Shown piece by piece: positions 1 to 11,148 of a stretch of 64,000 nucleotides of DNA. Position 1 is the first letter of the stretch; each line of letters opens with the position of its first letter. Origin of the DNA: Grifola frondosa (Eukaryota > Basidiomycota > Agaricomycetes > Polyporales > Grifolaceae); the NCBI GenBank assembly GCA_001683735.1, contig LUGG01000025.1:248001-312000 (forward strand), in the 5' to 3' direction. The notes under the pieces are model-generated. The model had not been told where the DNA came from and made no database searches. It saw only the letters and a list, made by a program, of their open reading frames with translations. The position numbers were made by a program, and so were the translations under genes.

Positions 1-181
1 CCCTACCACAGCACCAATTCCAAGTTTCTGACACTCCGGGCTTCTCAGTGCGAGTTCATTAGCAAATCTCAGAGCCGGAACAACAACGATTACTCCCTGG
101 TACGATACACAGGCCGCGAAACTTCACCCATGCAGCTCTGACTCTGTACAATGTTCAGACGGGTACTCTGGAGAGTGAGCC

Positions 182-2607
182 ATGAGCCAAGAACCGAGTT
201 TTTTGGAACCAGAAGGCGATTTGGTCCCGACGATACTATCTGCTGTGCAACAGTATACGTTGCAGGATGCATCTCCATCACACTCTCTCCACCCATTTGC
301 TGCGTCCCCGGAGGCTTCCATATCATTGCTAAGAAGTATCATAGATACGACGAATCAAGTCTCACACTCCCTGAATGCTCACCTGGCACTGCCACTCTCC
401 AATCCAAAATTGCTGTCATTGTACAGACAACAAACCTCAATTTCTCAGAGTGTTCATCTCGTCAGGATGTCCTTTATATCGAGATAGGACTGACCTGTCT
501 CACTTTTAAATATTCCCAGTCTGAACAAAACATTCGCCAGACAGTAGACTCACTTCGCAAACGAGTCGGTATCACTTATGGAGAAGACATCCCACTGGAC
601 CGCAATCGCATTACCGAGTGGTGCCTTGAGCGGTTGCAAGCATGGGGTACATCCGCGGGCATGGAATCTTTCAAGGAGGATGAGTCTGGAGGTCGAATAC
701 CCATGGTACTCGGAGGCAAGGTTCTGGTCATGGACATTGAATTCTCAGTGAATCGTACGGTTCCAGAGAAGCCAGTACTTGACGTTACCAGATTGAAGAG
801 ATCATTCGCTATATCAAATGGTACCGCCGGCTCTACTACGGATGGTTCCGTGTCTTTGGATGGTTTTCTCGCAGAAAGACTCAGAGCCTTTCTGAAGCAA
901 GTCCATCGGGAACCGGACGTGCAAGACAGCGTTGAAGCCGCACGATTGGGGGGTTTGCTATCAGAGCATCTTTCATACCTGATGAGATTGGACCATCTAG
1001 CGCTCGGTGAAGGCGATGGTGGCTTGCGATGGTTCAACGACATCGACCACCTCGCTGTCGATATCGAAACATTCGCCACAAGGGAAGCTGATGCCATTGC
1101 TAGGTACTTCTCTTTGTCTTCAATTCTCGCAGTCCGTTAAATCATATTTAGGTCTCTATCAGTTCCGCGGGCGCCGCTGGATATATTCCTTGCACGCTCA
1201 CATGGGCTTCCTCTGCCGTATCTCGCCACTCCAACAATCTCCTTCTTGGTCTATCTGTCGCCCCTTGTGTATCTATCATTGCTCCGCAACTCTTCCTCGG
1301 CTACTACTCCGACGAATGCGGCCGTCCATCTTCCAAAGCTAGACATTCCATTGCACCAATTGCGGACGAGGTTAGCCTCGCATCCACGTCCTACCGGGTC
1401 ACGATCGCCACCGTCATTCTATCATCTTTGACTGCACCTGCGTTCCACGCTGATGCCATGACTATGTCTTCGTTGGATCAAGACCCACCTTCAACCTCGT
1501 TCCGGATGGTATCAACATCGACCACACGTTTCCCCGCCCTCCCGGTCTTCAAGCACCCAATGGGGTGATATACACTTGGGTGCTCGACTTCACAGAGGGC
1601 GGAAAGTATCCTGGTGTTGTTATGAGCCAGTCGAGGATGCGGGAAATCGAACTTGTGGTGAATCCTTTTAGCGGGATGGATCATATCGGTGACGTTCCCA
1701 TGATGTCGTTCGGCACTGGTAGTTGGCTAGACCTCTTGGTAGGTATCCCTCAATCTCGTGCTGTCGAACGCTGTTTTGAGATATGATCAATAGCTCAATC
1801 CACACAACCCTATCTCGCCTGAACGATATACGGCCATTTATGTGCGTGTGTACTATCCTTGTATCTAAATATTGCACATGCTGATGTTGACATTCTCCAT
1901 CGACAGACCTCGCCGACGTCTGCCCATCCTGATCTGCAGTTACGACTCACTGCACCTGAAGAACCTGGCTTTATGCTTGAAAAAGTGCCTGTACGCACCC
2001 TCAAAGAAGTTTGGGGCATTTTAGAGGCAAGTGATGGTATTCTAGTCCACGGCGGAGGCTTACTCGTATGCAGATTGTGAGGGAGCAATGCTGGCTGAAT
2101 GAGGTCCTCACTGGATGTCAATGGACACCAGAGGGATTGTTTGGCGGACTGCTAGACGAAGAAATGGAAGATGCAGATGTGACAGAGGACGATCTACAGG
2201 CTATCCTTAAGGGTGAGTAATACTATTTTGCAAGAACTTTCTTACATTGTCTCAACGAACACAGGCACGCTTACTCCCCGCAAAATCCCCGTCAATGTGT
2301 ACTTGCCTATTCATATGCCTTCTGACACTCTCTTCGATCCGACGGACCTCGATTCGATCTCCCTCGCAAGTACAGCCCCCCGCGTCGCGCACGGATTCTT
2401 ATGACTTCTCCTGAGCGACCACCGATCTCTGGGCTTGTGGAGATATCTGTCACGTACGATCCAGACCGCGCGCGGGGCATTGCATTGGACATCAGCGGCG
2501 CTATGGGAGCGGATGTACAAATTGATGTCCTTGAGGAGGTGTGTAGACGAGGAGGGATATTGGGACTGCCCGGAAGAGTATGGGCAAAGGTACACAGTAG
2601 TACATGA
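182..2607 (+). CDS. MED1: Mediator complex subunit 1 (Med1), seven exons
   Basis: Med1 is a middle-module subunit of Mediator, which links transcription activators to RNA polymerase II in the nucleus. Recognition rests on the fungal Med1 pattern: GKVLVMDIEFSVN, LDHLALGEGDGGLRWFNDID, HGLPLPYL, SFLVYLSPLVYLSLL, TFNLVPDGINIDHTF, YPGVVMSQSRMREIE and LEEVCRRGGILGLPGRVW, in that order. Exons read as 182-460, 520-1103, 1152-1738, 1794-1841 (a 48 nt exon with SPERYTAIY), 1907-2026, 2074-2212 and 2265-2607. The intron at 2027-2073 is GC-AG. The frame continues only if one base is restored near 1398 (after ...SHPRPTG), near 1457 (before HDYVFVGSRP) and in the C6 run at 2376-2381 (before RRARILMTSPERPP). 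The start is the first ATG in frame with the conserved part. The C-terminus may be 2607 or may splice on to a stop near 2774. Confidence 0.8.
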
Positions 2608-2759
2608 TATTCCACTGTCAATACTAATCGTCCACATCCCACCTCATTATTTATACCCATTTTACTCTCGTTGAACAGTTGCAGAATTATACATTACGCT
2701 TCTTGCCCTTGCTAGGTTTCTATTACAACCCGCCTAACAACAGTGTCAGCGTCTGGCTT

Positions 2760-3978
2760 CTAGCTAATATCTGAAGTCAATTTTACCATGCGGTTGCGGT
2801 TTGGAATAGTAGTTTCCGCTCTAGATTGCTCCTTGACTTGAAGGCTCAAACGAAGTCCGAGGAGGGATACAAGAAGTTCGCCCGCATGCGGAAACTCCCC
2901 TAAAACCGTTCTGCAAATGATGTCAGGCAAGATGTCGGCGACGTCTGCGTGAGACCAGTTCTGGCACAGCACGGATATCTCGTGTTCTCTCAATTTTTTA
3001 TATCTAAAGATTAGCACTTCAGTCGATGGCTTTTGTGAAACGGTACTGAAAAAACAATAAACTGACGGCGACAAAGAAGTAAACCTTGAAAATGATTCTT
3101 TGACGATATTCTTCGGTGAGAGTCGAGCCGTCGGATCGCGTCGAATGCACATGCCTGCAAGGTTGTATGGCCACACTGTCATGCGATGCTGTGAGGTTCA
3201 CGGAAGCGAGCAGATATTGGGGATATTCTCACCAGGTCCGCGAAGCGATACATGGACTTGGGTGAACAGGACGGTATAGCATACGGATCGGCGTCCCGGC
3301 GGTGCAGCTCTACTCGTCTAGCTTCGTCGCCCTCGGAAGTGAGAGGCATGAAGTTGATCTTGTTTGTATATAGGTAGAACACGAATGCACGCAACCTAGC
3401 GCATGACGTATGATGCGTTAAAACGAAGTAGGTGTTCTGTATGCCACTCACGTTCGGAAAGCGACGTTTCGAATCAGCATTTCTTGACAACCAGTCTGGA
3501 AGTACAGCGTAGGGGTCGCATTGGAAGAGTCTGATTACGGGGGTTTAAGCTTTGTCTGGAATGACAATAGCGATAGTGACAAATCTTACCCTCGGATAGA
3601 TATCCACTGCTAGTAATAGTTTCGTCGACGCCTGCATCTTCCTCAGAGTCGTCGAGGTCGCTGTCTGACTCGTAATCATATTCGCCTTCCTCCGCGTGAT
3701 CTGGGAGGTTACTGGGGCCTCCAGTAGTACCCTCAGAAAAATTCTTGGAAAGCACTGTGGAAAGACAAGTAAGAATGGCAACGATCCACAACGATCCTCG
3801 AAGCCACAGAGGAGACTAGCCCACAATTCGCAAAATACACATGGTTCTTCAACACCGAGCTGATCGCAAGGACAGGCTGAGGTTTGTCGATGACTACGTC
3901 CCCCTCGGATCTTCGTGAGAAACCATACAACTTGACATCGAGGAAAGTGGGAGAAGCCAGCGAAGCCCTCAGTGCCAC
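2760..3978 (-). CDS. BTB/POZ domain protein, copy A of a tandem pair
   Basis: This is an Agaricomycete-type BTB protein; such proteins are expanded in mushrooms and are thought to act as substrate adaptors or in protein-protein contacts. Visible in order: a BTB core start (DVKLYGFSRRSEGDVVIDKP, ISSVLKNHVYFAN), an acidic loop (GEYDYESDSDLDDSEED), the core continuation MLIRNVAFRT spliced to LRAFVFYLYTNKINF, the family signature DPYAIPSCSPKSMYRFAD, then NIVKESFSRFTSL and a C-terminal helical part (LREHEISVLCQNW, LGEFPHAGELLVSLL). Several short introns are needed, for example one with donor GTGAGT between NVAFRT and LRAF. The usual N-terminal MATH-like segment is not visible: sequence corresponding to copy B just upstream of the core is shortened here, so the ATG at 3978 may be a truncated start. 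The function of this copy is unknown. Confidence 0.7.
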
Positions 3979-4725
3979 TCAAGGCTGTTGGTCTTCACCA
4001 ACGACAGCTTCCATAGCTATCATTCTATCGACAACAACTATAATATGCCTCCCAATTCCAGCCATCGAGTACCGTCGCGCATATAGGAAGCGGTACACGA
4101 AGGATGGGGTTAGGTTTGGCGCCGAAGATTTAACTGCACCTGACGGCGACTTGAAATTTGACCGCGAGTGCACTACGTTGCGTTGTAACAGTAAGCCCAC
4201 GATGTCCTGGACTCTGGAGACGACAGGTGAAATTCATGGACGTCGACAGCAAAAAAGGATCACGAAGCTTAGAGTTGGCTTAGAGTGCGCGGTAAGCATA
4301 CTCGATGCTGCCCTCTCGAGTTTGGCTCATGCACAGTCGTTCAAGCCGCACCACGGGATGAACAATTGCGCCGCTGCGACATCTGTTGCTGTGGGAGGAG
4401 AGTGCTGATGATGACAGGCTCATCGAGGTTGCCCACACATCTCCTAGCACCAGCTGCAAAAGCAATTCTACAAGACTCTAACACGGCAGTGCGCCGGAAA
4501 GCGATGAGAGAAACAGCTAATGCCACGTACCTCCAGAACTGCTCACCAGATGACGAATCCGAAACAGCACCGCACCAACGCGGTGCACCGACAATGAACA
4601 ACAATAGTACGCCGAACGACAAATCGCTAGTAGATACAGTACAAGTCGATGCAGTGCAAACCAAGTAACCTAGCCGCGCGGGCTGCCGGAGGTAGTCCGT
4701 GGATACATAGAGAGTACAGAGTCCC
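2830..4725. repeat. Segmental tandem duplication, unit A
   Basis: This unit carries BTB copy A plus about 0.75 kb of upstream flank. It is matched in direct orientation by unit B at about 5470-7540. Matching landmarks are the BTB exons, the stretch beginning cgcgcatataggaag (about 4077 and 6795), tcctggactctggagacgac (about 4204; ctttgg in unit B, about 6960) and the far flank with acagtacaagtcga (about 4637 and 7456) followed by cctagccgc. In the flank some differences between units fall at third positions of the plus-strand frame (APDGDLKFD against APDGNLKFD), hinting at a plus-strand exon, but I cannot assemble a gene. Boundaries are approximate because divergence is substantial. Confidence 0.75.
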
Positions 4726-4792
4726 ATGGGGGTATACCGCGCTGCGGTTACGGCACTGGTGACGCCCCTTTTAGGGAAAGAACCGTCACCAA

Positions 4793-5012
4793 CATCAGCA
4801 AAACTCGAATTTTCCTTGCCACTCTTTGGGCTCTTCTCGGTTCTTTTCAGTTCTTTTCTTCCTTATCAACGTGAAAAATTGCCTTTTATGGACACTTTTT
4901 AAGTAAAAAAAGCAGCGAGCCCTACTTTTGTTCCTTTTTCTTCTTAATTTTCTTAAATAAGCATTTTAAGTAACAAAAAGTAACTAAAAGGAAAATTCGA
5001 GTTTTGCTGATG
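4793..5012. mobile_element. MITE-like element with 25 bp perfect terminal inverted repeats
   Basis: The left end (4793-4817) starts catcagcaaaactcg and the right end (4988-5012) finishes cgagttttgctgatg; the two 25 bp ends are exact reverse complements. The element is 220 bp, rich in A/T and T-runs, and has no reading frame of its own. It lies between the two BTB copies in otherwise gene-free DNA. Small size, no coding capacity and perfect termini fit a non-autonomous DNA transposon. I see no convincing target-site duplication (flanks are ...caccaa and aatccgg...), so the superfamily is undetermined. A long hairpin of another origin is the alternative. Confidence 0.65.
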
Positions 5013-5430
5013 AATCCGGTACTCCTGCGTCGCCAATGTGGGTCCTGCCGATTGTACGGTAACCCATAGTAGTGTATGATATTTTGTACTGGAATTTGTG
5101 TCTTAGCTTGATAATATTACACGGATATGTACTTGCAGTCGCCGAGGGTTGAACCGCATCGCTGCGCAAACTGCGAAGTGAACATCAATTTCAAGCAGAA
5201 AAATGGTCACCGTGGGGATTTACAAGTGTTTCCAGTTAGCGACATTGAGGGATTTTAGACTAAATATATTTTCCATAATCTAAGTGAAAACCTTGCAGTA
5301 CTATTTTAAATAAGGGCCTTTTTTCGGAAACATTGTAACATCATTTTATTTTGTATAACTTAGATTGCATGGCATTTCAATGTAACCAATAGAATTAGGG
5401 GAGGTTTATTCAATCAAAAGTTATCTTTTT
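5013..5430. other. AT-rich spacer, no gene seen
   Basis: This stretch between the MITE-like element and the end of BTB copy B has T- and A-runs and no supported reading frame. It probably holds the 3' flank of the second BTB copy. Confidence 0.5.
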
Positions 5431-6762
5431 TCACCACCGAGAAACATCTGTACTTCCCCATGACGGTGGGTGCACCGTTTCCCATCCCGATTGATCCTTA
5501 GCTTGAAGAAAGCTTAGGAGGGATAGAAGAAGTTCACCCGCATGCGGAAACTCCCCTAAAACCGTTCTGCCAATAATGTCAGGCAAGATGTCGGCGACAT
5601 CGGCATGGGACAAGTTCTGGCGCAGCACGGATATCTCGTGTTCTCTTAACTTTTTATATCTAAAGACCAGCGCTTCAGTCGATGGCTTTTGTGAAACGGT
5701 ACTGCAAAAAATAAACTGACGGCGACATAGAAGTAAACCTTGAAAACGACTCTTTGACGATATTCTTTGGTGAGAGTCGAGCCGCGATCGCGTCAAACGC
5801 ATATGCCTGCAACGTTGTATGGCCGCACTGTCATGCGATACTGTCAGGTTCATGGAAGTAAGCACATATTGGGGGATATTCTTACCAGGTCCGCGAAGCG
5901 ATACATGGATTTGGGTGAACAGGACGGTATAGCATACGGATCAGCGTCCAGGCGGCGCAGCTCTACTCGCCTAGCTTCATCACCCTCTGAAATGAGAGGC
6001 ATGAAGTTGAGCTTGTTCGTATATAGGTAGAACACGAATGCGCGCAACCTAAACCACGATGCATGATGCGTTAAAACGGAACAAGCGTTCTGTATGCCAC
6101 TCACGTTCGGAAAGCTACATTCCGGATCAGCACTTCTTGACAACCAGTTTGGGAGTACAACGTAGGCGTCGCGCTGGAACACTCTGACCGAATGGTGTCA
6201 GCTTTGTCTAGAATGATAATAGCTACAGTAAAAATCTCACCTCCATTGCTAGGAACGGCGTCGTATTCCAAAACAGTTTCATCGACGTCTTTGTCTTCTT
6301 CGCAGTCATCAAGATCACTGTCCGACTCATAATCATATTCGCCTTCTTCAGCGCGACTTGAGAGGCCAGAGAGGCCACTGAGGCCACCTGTGGCGCCCTC
6401 AGAAAAATTCTTCGAAAGTACTGCGAAAACGATAATAAGGATGACGATCATCCGCAACGATCGTCGAAGCCACAGAGGACATTAACTCACAACTCGCAAA
6501 ATACGCATGCTCCCTCAACACCGAACTGATCGCAAGGACAGGCTGGGGCCTGTCGACGACTACGCTCCCTTTCGGAAGTAGCGGATCTCCGTGAGAAACC
6601 ATACAACTTGACATCCGGGAAAGTGGGAGAAGCCAACGAAGCCTTTAACGCTGCCTCCACATTGGTCAAGGCTTTTGGTCTCGCGTCAGGGATAGGCTGC
6701 ATCGTGACGGGGAGCGACAGAGGAGCTGTAAATCCAGGCTCGACCACTGTGGGATGCCTCAT
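5431..6762 (-). pseudogene. BTB/POZ domain protein, copy B, probably disrupted
   Basis: This is the tandem paralog of the BTB gene at 2760-3978 with the same domain order: VEAALKASLASPTFPDVKLY, VVVDRPQPVLAISSVLREH, acidic loop (EYDYESDSDLDDCEEDKD), VLIRNVAFRT, LRAFVFYLYTNKLNF, DPYAIPSCSPKSMYRFAD, then LREHEISVLRQNLS and LGEFPHAGELLLSLL. It keeps sequence before the core that copy A lacks (MQPIPDARPKALTN). Relative to copy A it has about 10 extra bases (gctacttccg on the coding strand, near 6575-6585) inside the BTB core, which shifts the frame between GFSRRS and the VVVDRP segment. A splice solution is not obvious. Between NIVKE-like sequence and the C-terminal block the reading is also unclear. 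It is either a pseudogene or a gene with altered splicing. Confidence 0.6.
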
Positions 6763-7540
6763 CGACTGAGGTCGGCATCATCCGATTAGATACTGTCGCG
6801 CATATAGGAAGTGGCACCCAGAGATGAAGGAAGGTTCGACACTAAATATAAGTGCACCTGACGGCAACCTCAAATTCGATTGTAAGTGCAATATTGACTG
6901 TATGCGAACGCTGTGGTCGAGTATCCACACAACACTGGAATGCAACAGCAAGCTCACGACGTCCTGGACTTTGGAGACGACAGGCGGAATTCATGGATGT
7001 CGACAGCAAAACGGATCATGACTTTGAGTGCGCGGAGTAAGCGTACTCGACGTTTCTTTCTCGAGTTTGACTCATGCACAGGACGAACAATTGCGCCGCT
7101 GCGACACCCGTCGCTGTGGGAGGAGCTAGTGCTGATGATGACAGGCTCGTCGAGGTTGCCAGATCGCGTCAGGTGTAGGCTCGCTAGCCAGCCTCTATAT
7201 GCGGAAGACAGTATCTGCCTACGACACTGAGACCAAGCAAATCCCTCACACACCTAGCACCAGCTACAAAAGCAATTCTACAAGACCCTAACACGGCAAT
7301 GCGCCAAGAAGCGATGACAGAACCAACGAAAACCAACTAACATCACGCACCTCAAGAATCGCTCACCTTCCGAACTTGAAACAACACCGCACCAACCCGG
7401 CACAAGGTGCACAACGAACAACACCAATACCACACCTTGACGAACCCCTAAATACAGTACAAGTCGACACAGTGCAAAGCTACAACCAAGTAGTAACTAA
7501 CTAACCTAGCCGCCCGCCCACGCCGCCCGTGGATACAAAC
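5470..7540. repeat. Segmental tandem duplication, unit B
   Basis: This is the direct repeat of unit A (about 2830-4725), including BTB copy B and its upstream flank. The flank ends with the shared tail acagtacaagtcgacacagt and cctagccgcc. Unit B has insertions relative to A, for example near 6640-6780 and 7180-7260. Confidence 0.75.
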
Positions 7541-7949
7541 ATACACATCACGTTGACACGACGAAATAAGTATTAAACATAATAGACTGGATAATGACAA
7601 GAACGCGCGCAGGGTCGGATCGGCGGGCTGGTATGTGCGGCTGACAAGAGGGATGTGCGAGAAATGCAGTGTCCGTGCAGAGTCGTGGGTGAATCGTAGA
7701 GGCGACAACAGCGTATAATAGGTACATCGAGAGAGAATAAGTGAGTGAAACAAGTCCGGGCTACGTCGTCGTCGTGGTTTTGCAGTCATCATCATCACAA
7801 AGTCAGGGCGCCCTGCGTACTCACCTGCCCGCCACCACGGGCTTCGCCACCCGCCGGATCCCATCGACGCTCGCACGACGAGCCGGCACAGTCTTCGCGT
7901 CCACCGCGCTTCCAACTTGCGGCGTACGTCCCCCCGCGCGCGCGGGTCC
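7541..7949. other. Intergenic, no gene seen
   Basis: Apart from a catcatcatcaca microsatellite-like stretch near 7788-7800 and GC-rich sequence entering the FAM72 3' end, I see no feature here. Confidence 0.5.
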
Positions 7950-9168
7950 TCACACACCGCCGGGATCCCCGCTGCGCACAAGGTGGTGCCAATACAGCAC
8001 CTCCCCATCCTTCAAGCCCTCCTGCGCATGAGGGGGCTGCGGACGTATCGCGGGATCCACAAAGCCCGACGCGCCGGAGTTATGGGCCGACGTCGAGTGG
8101 GGCGGTGGGCGCGCGGGAGGCACAGCGGCCGCAGACGTTGCGCTAACCCGCAATTCTGCATCGGCCAGGCCCGGGGAAGACAGTCTCAATAAGGCGTCGA
8201 ACTCGGTATCGTCCTCCGCGCGGCGTGTGGGGAGGAATTCCGCCGGTGGATACGCCCCTCTCGACACCCGTCCGAGCGCAAGCTCCGGCGCGGGCGGCGA
8301 CAGGGGCGGCGACGCATTTCGCGGAGCCACCGAGGGTGACGCAGGGGCCAGCACGCACGGATGCACCCCACGCTCTCCCGCGACGTAGTACCGTTCGCCC
8401 GCCGCGATCTCGCTCGAGTAGAACACGAAGCGGTGCCCGTTCGTGGCGCGGTTGTTCGCGGTGATCGAGGACGTGCAGCGGTGGCACGGGCTCACGATCA
8501 TGTATCCGACCGCGCTCCCGCAGCCGTGGCAGCAGAGCGTCTGCGTGAGGCACTCGCACGTGCGCGTGAGCGGGCGCTCGGCGCCGAGGGTGCTGGGTTG
8601 GGTGAAGGGAGCGGGGTTCGCGGGTGGCGAGGAGGAGGAGGGCGCGGAGGAAGAAGAGGAGGGCGCGGAGGTGGAGTCTGGTGAGGAGGAGAAGGCCGAA
8701 CAGTTGACGGGGAGGGCATCAGTCGAGTATAGCGGGACGTTCGGGCGGAGGAGTAGAACTGCCTGCGCGGGAGTTGAGGTCAGTACGTGGAATGCAGGGT
8801 AAATCAGCATATATCAACGGAAATTGAGTGAAGAATGTGGATGTATGCGATGGAGATCGCGTAGTATGGTCACTGAGATCATTATGGACCTCCCGGAAAA
8901 CTCCGCGGAATGATGGGATCTCAAAACCAAGGGACCCTTTCTTGGAAGACACAGGTTCTGCGCCTGCGAGAATGCGTTCAGCGCACGCAGCATCGTGTGC
9001 TGCGCAAACCTACTGCGCTCTTAGAAAACCCGGGCAAAAACCCACTCAAAATATCGGGGTGCCACACAAGACAAATGCACGTTCCGAAACATTGCTCACC
9101 TTCATTCCTCTGTTAGTCAGGAAGGTCCCGCAGCCCTTGCAGTCGAGGATCCAGACCTTGTGGGTCAT
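7950..9168 (-). CDS. FAM72 family protein
   Basis: FAM72 is a small conserved eukaryotic family with zinc-binding CxxC-type cysteine pairs; the animal member binds uracil-DNA glycosylase, while the fungal role is unknown. Exon 1 (9168-9100) encodes MTHKVWILDCKGCGTFLTNRGMK and stops at a GTGAGC donor. A 337 bp intron (9099-8763) follows, then AVLLLRPNVPLYSTDALPVN, a serine-rich linker, RTCECLTQTLCCHGCGSAVG, GYMIVSPCHRCTSSI, NGHRFVFYSSEI, a long proline/serine-rich fungal insertion and the C-terminal VLYWHHLVRSGD. The Cys pairs (CKGC, CECL, CCHGCG, CHRC) match the family zinc ligands. The fungal protein is longer than the roughly 150-residue animal one because of the insertions. An N-terminal proline-rich extension upstream of 9168 is likely but lies in broken frames. 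Confidence 0.88.
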
Positions 9169-9732
9169 TGGAGGCGGCGGGGGCGGAAACGACTGCACGC
9201 GAACGACAGGGGGGAGGTGCGACTGCCAGAGCGCGTTGGAGACGCGAGGATGCGCTGCAGGATGGGGATGATGCGGCCCAGCAGAGGGGGGACGAACACG
9301 CGGGTATCTCTATACTGTGGGTTGGGCACTTGCCAGGGCGGAGGAAAGGCCACCCGGGGTATACGCGGTCTGCATGCATGGGGGAAAGGGGACGTAATGG
9401 CGTTGGATGTGGTCCATGTCGGGGTGCAAGACGTGAGAAGAGGGCACAGTGAGATTGTAAAGACCGTGGTCGATGTGGACGTGGTCGTGGGGATCGCGAT
9501 GTGCAGGGCGGAAAGAGAGTGGCGCTGAGGATGGGAGTAGAAGCGAGGGGGCTGAGGGCGGGGTTGGAGTCGTCAGAGAGAGTCCTGGCGGGCATGAAGG
9601 CGAGGGGGAGAAAGAGAGAGAAGGAGCGCAGGAGGGAGCGCAGGAGGGAGCGCAGGATATAGGGAGTGGTCGGGAAGCGAGTTGTGAGGATGGGCATGCC
9701 AGAGATTCCGACTCCGGGTGATATTCTATCAA
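9169..9732 (-). other. Probable upstream coding extension of the FAM72 gene, frames broken
   Basis: Upstream of the FAM72 ATG the minus strand encodes protein-like pieces in changing frames: HVHIDHGLYNLTVP and CMQTAYTPGG, then YRDTRVFVPPLLGR, then LPPVVRVQSFPP running straight into MTHKVWILDC. The pieces are co-linear and end-to-end, so they could be a proline-rich N-terminus interrupted by two compensating frame changes or by introns. The stretch also holds a 12 bp tandem repeat (unit ggagcgcaggag, three copies, about 9623-9657), read as repeated APSC on the minus strand. Confidence 0.35.
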
Positions 9733-9894
9733 TTCTTCTTGCTCGAAAATTCCCCCGTTTGTTCGCGATTTGTCCGCGATTTGTTCTCCCAGATCTTAGC
9801 CGGCGTCCGACATCACCCCTCCGCCATCAGCTGTCCGGGCTTACCTTGCTTATTCCTTTGCTTATATGCTCGTTACTTACACGTACTTACCAGC

Positions 9895-10897
9895 ATGGCC
9901 GTAGTTAACCTCCGTTGCCGATCTCTCATTACGCGCCGTCTACGCGCCGTCTTATCAGATCTTCCGCTCCTCGGCCCTCGGACCCTTTCTTCATTCGCCG
10001 GATGCATTTCCCATTTCGGAAACTGTTGTAGTTCACGCCGCGGCACCGCTGTATTCCGCCGCGGTTCGACGCAGCCACACAGTGCGTCGCCCAACATCAC
10101 GCCGGCATCGCGCCCGATTCTACTGGCAGAACCATGTCAAATTGCCCGCATCGGAATGGCTGTGCTAGACGCGCAATCAGCCGCCATGCATGTACATGTG
10201 GACCATGGTGGTTCATCCAGCGTGACATACTTACAAGCCGCGCGCGCCTCGAGATGGCTGTTTTCAAACGGACTCGTCGGAGCCGTACTGACACCGACCA
10301 GGGTGAAACAATATCTCTAGCCTCTAGAAGCTGGATCGCAGCTGTCAGCGCTCCGATCCGTGGAGCATATGATCCACGTTCAATATGGAAACAGTCTATC
10401 CCAAGCGCCTCCGCTCGCGACGAACCAAGTACTTATTGCAGGATACGACTGACATGCTGTGATGAAACAGTGCCAACGCCATTGTGGCTGACACACTTGA
10501 GATGTCTCGGACGTCTTGGCATCGCCGAGATGATGATGAATTATCTATGCTCGGCCACGGATCCCGCATCGACGAGAACAACAATTGCTACTTCTAGCTT
10601 GATAAATGAAAGTGATTTTGAAGATGGCAACACAGCATTTGTGCGGACGAATACAAGAGCTTCACTCATGCCGTGCTCGGGATGAACGGAACATGCACTG
10701 ATGAGTGGGCAGATGTGGAAGCACTGAACCGACAAAGGTATCTGAATCAACAGGAACCGCGAACCTCGACATTTCATTTGAGCTTGACACTTGCGTTTCA
10801 GCGCTCGGCCAAAGATAAGCCACCCCAAAGCCGCCATCCATCTCAGTACCGGCTCCATGCAATGCGCTTCGAAGCCGCGTCAACAACAGAACCCTGA
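9895..10897 (+). CDS. Possible spliced gene of unknown function
   Basis: An ATG at 9895 in a good context (cagcatggcc) opens MAVVNLRCRSLITRRLRAVL, an arginine-rich N-terminus resembling a mitochondrial presequence. Further downstream the plus strand has protein-like segments in different frames: ETVVVHAAAPLYSAAVRR, MIHVQYGNSLSQAPP, ANAIVADTLEMSRTSWHRRD and DEYKSFTHAVLGMNGTCTDE. Possible introns lie between them (for example gtactt...aaacag at about 10427-10470). I recognise no family and cannot join the pieces with certainty. It may be a real gene with sequence errors, a decayed gene, or chance open frames. Confidence 0.25.
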
Positions 10898-11148
10898 TCC
10901 CGGGATGCATCATAAAGCAATTAATGCCACAGCCACGAAGCCGGTATCCCCTCCAGCAAACTCCTAACCACAAAATAGGAGCAACACACCCACAAGATGC
11001 AGCTTCCACTTACATTATTTGATGCGCCTCGACCTCATAGTATGTACAACTGCAAATGGAAAATAACAAAATACTGCAACAGACTGCATGAGCATCAGGC
11101 CTCCAACACCACAAAACCGTCACGCACCACTTGCAACGCCCCACAGCC

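Noticed and set aside
7745..8684. Several plus-strand open frames of 90-130 codons opposite FAM72
   Set aside because: They are GC-rich antisense shadows of the FAM72 serine/proline-rich exon; composition follows the real frame and no motif is present.
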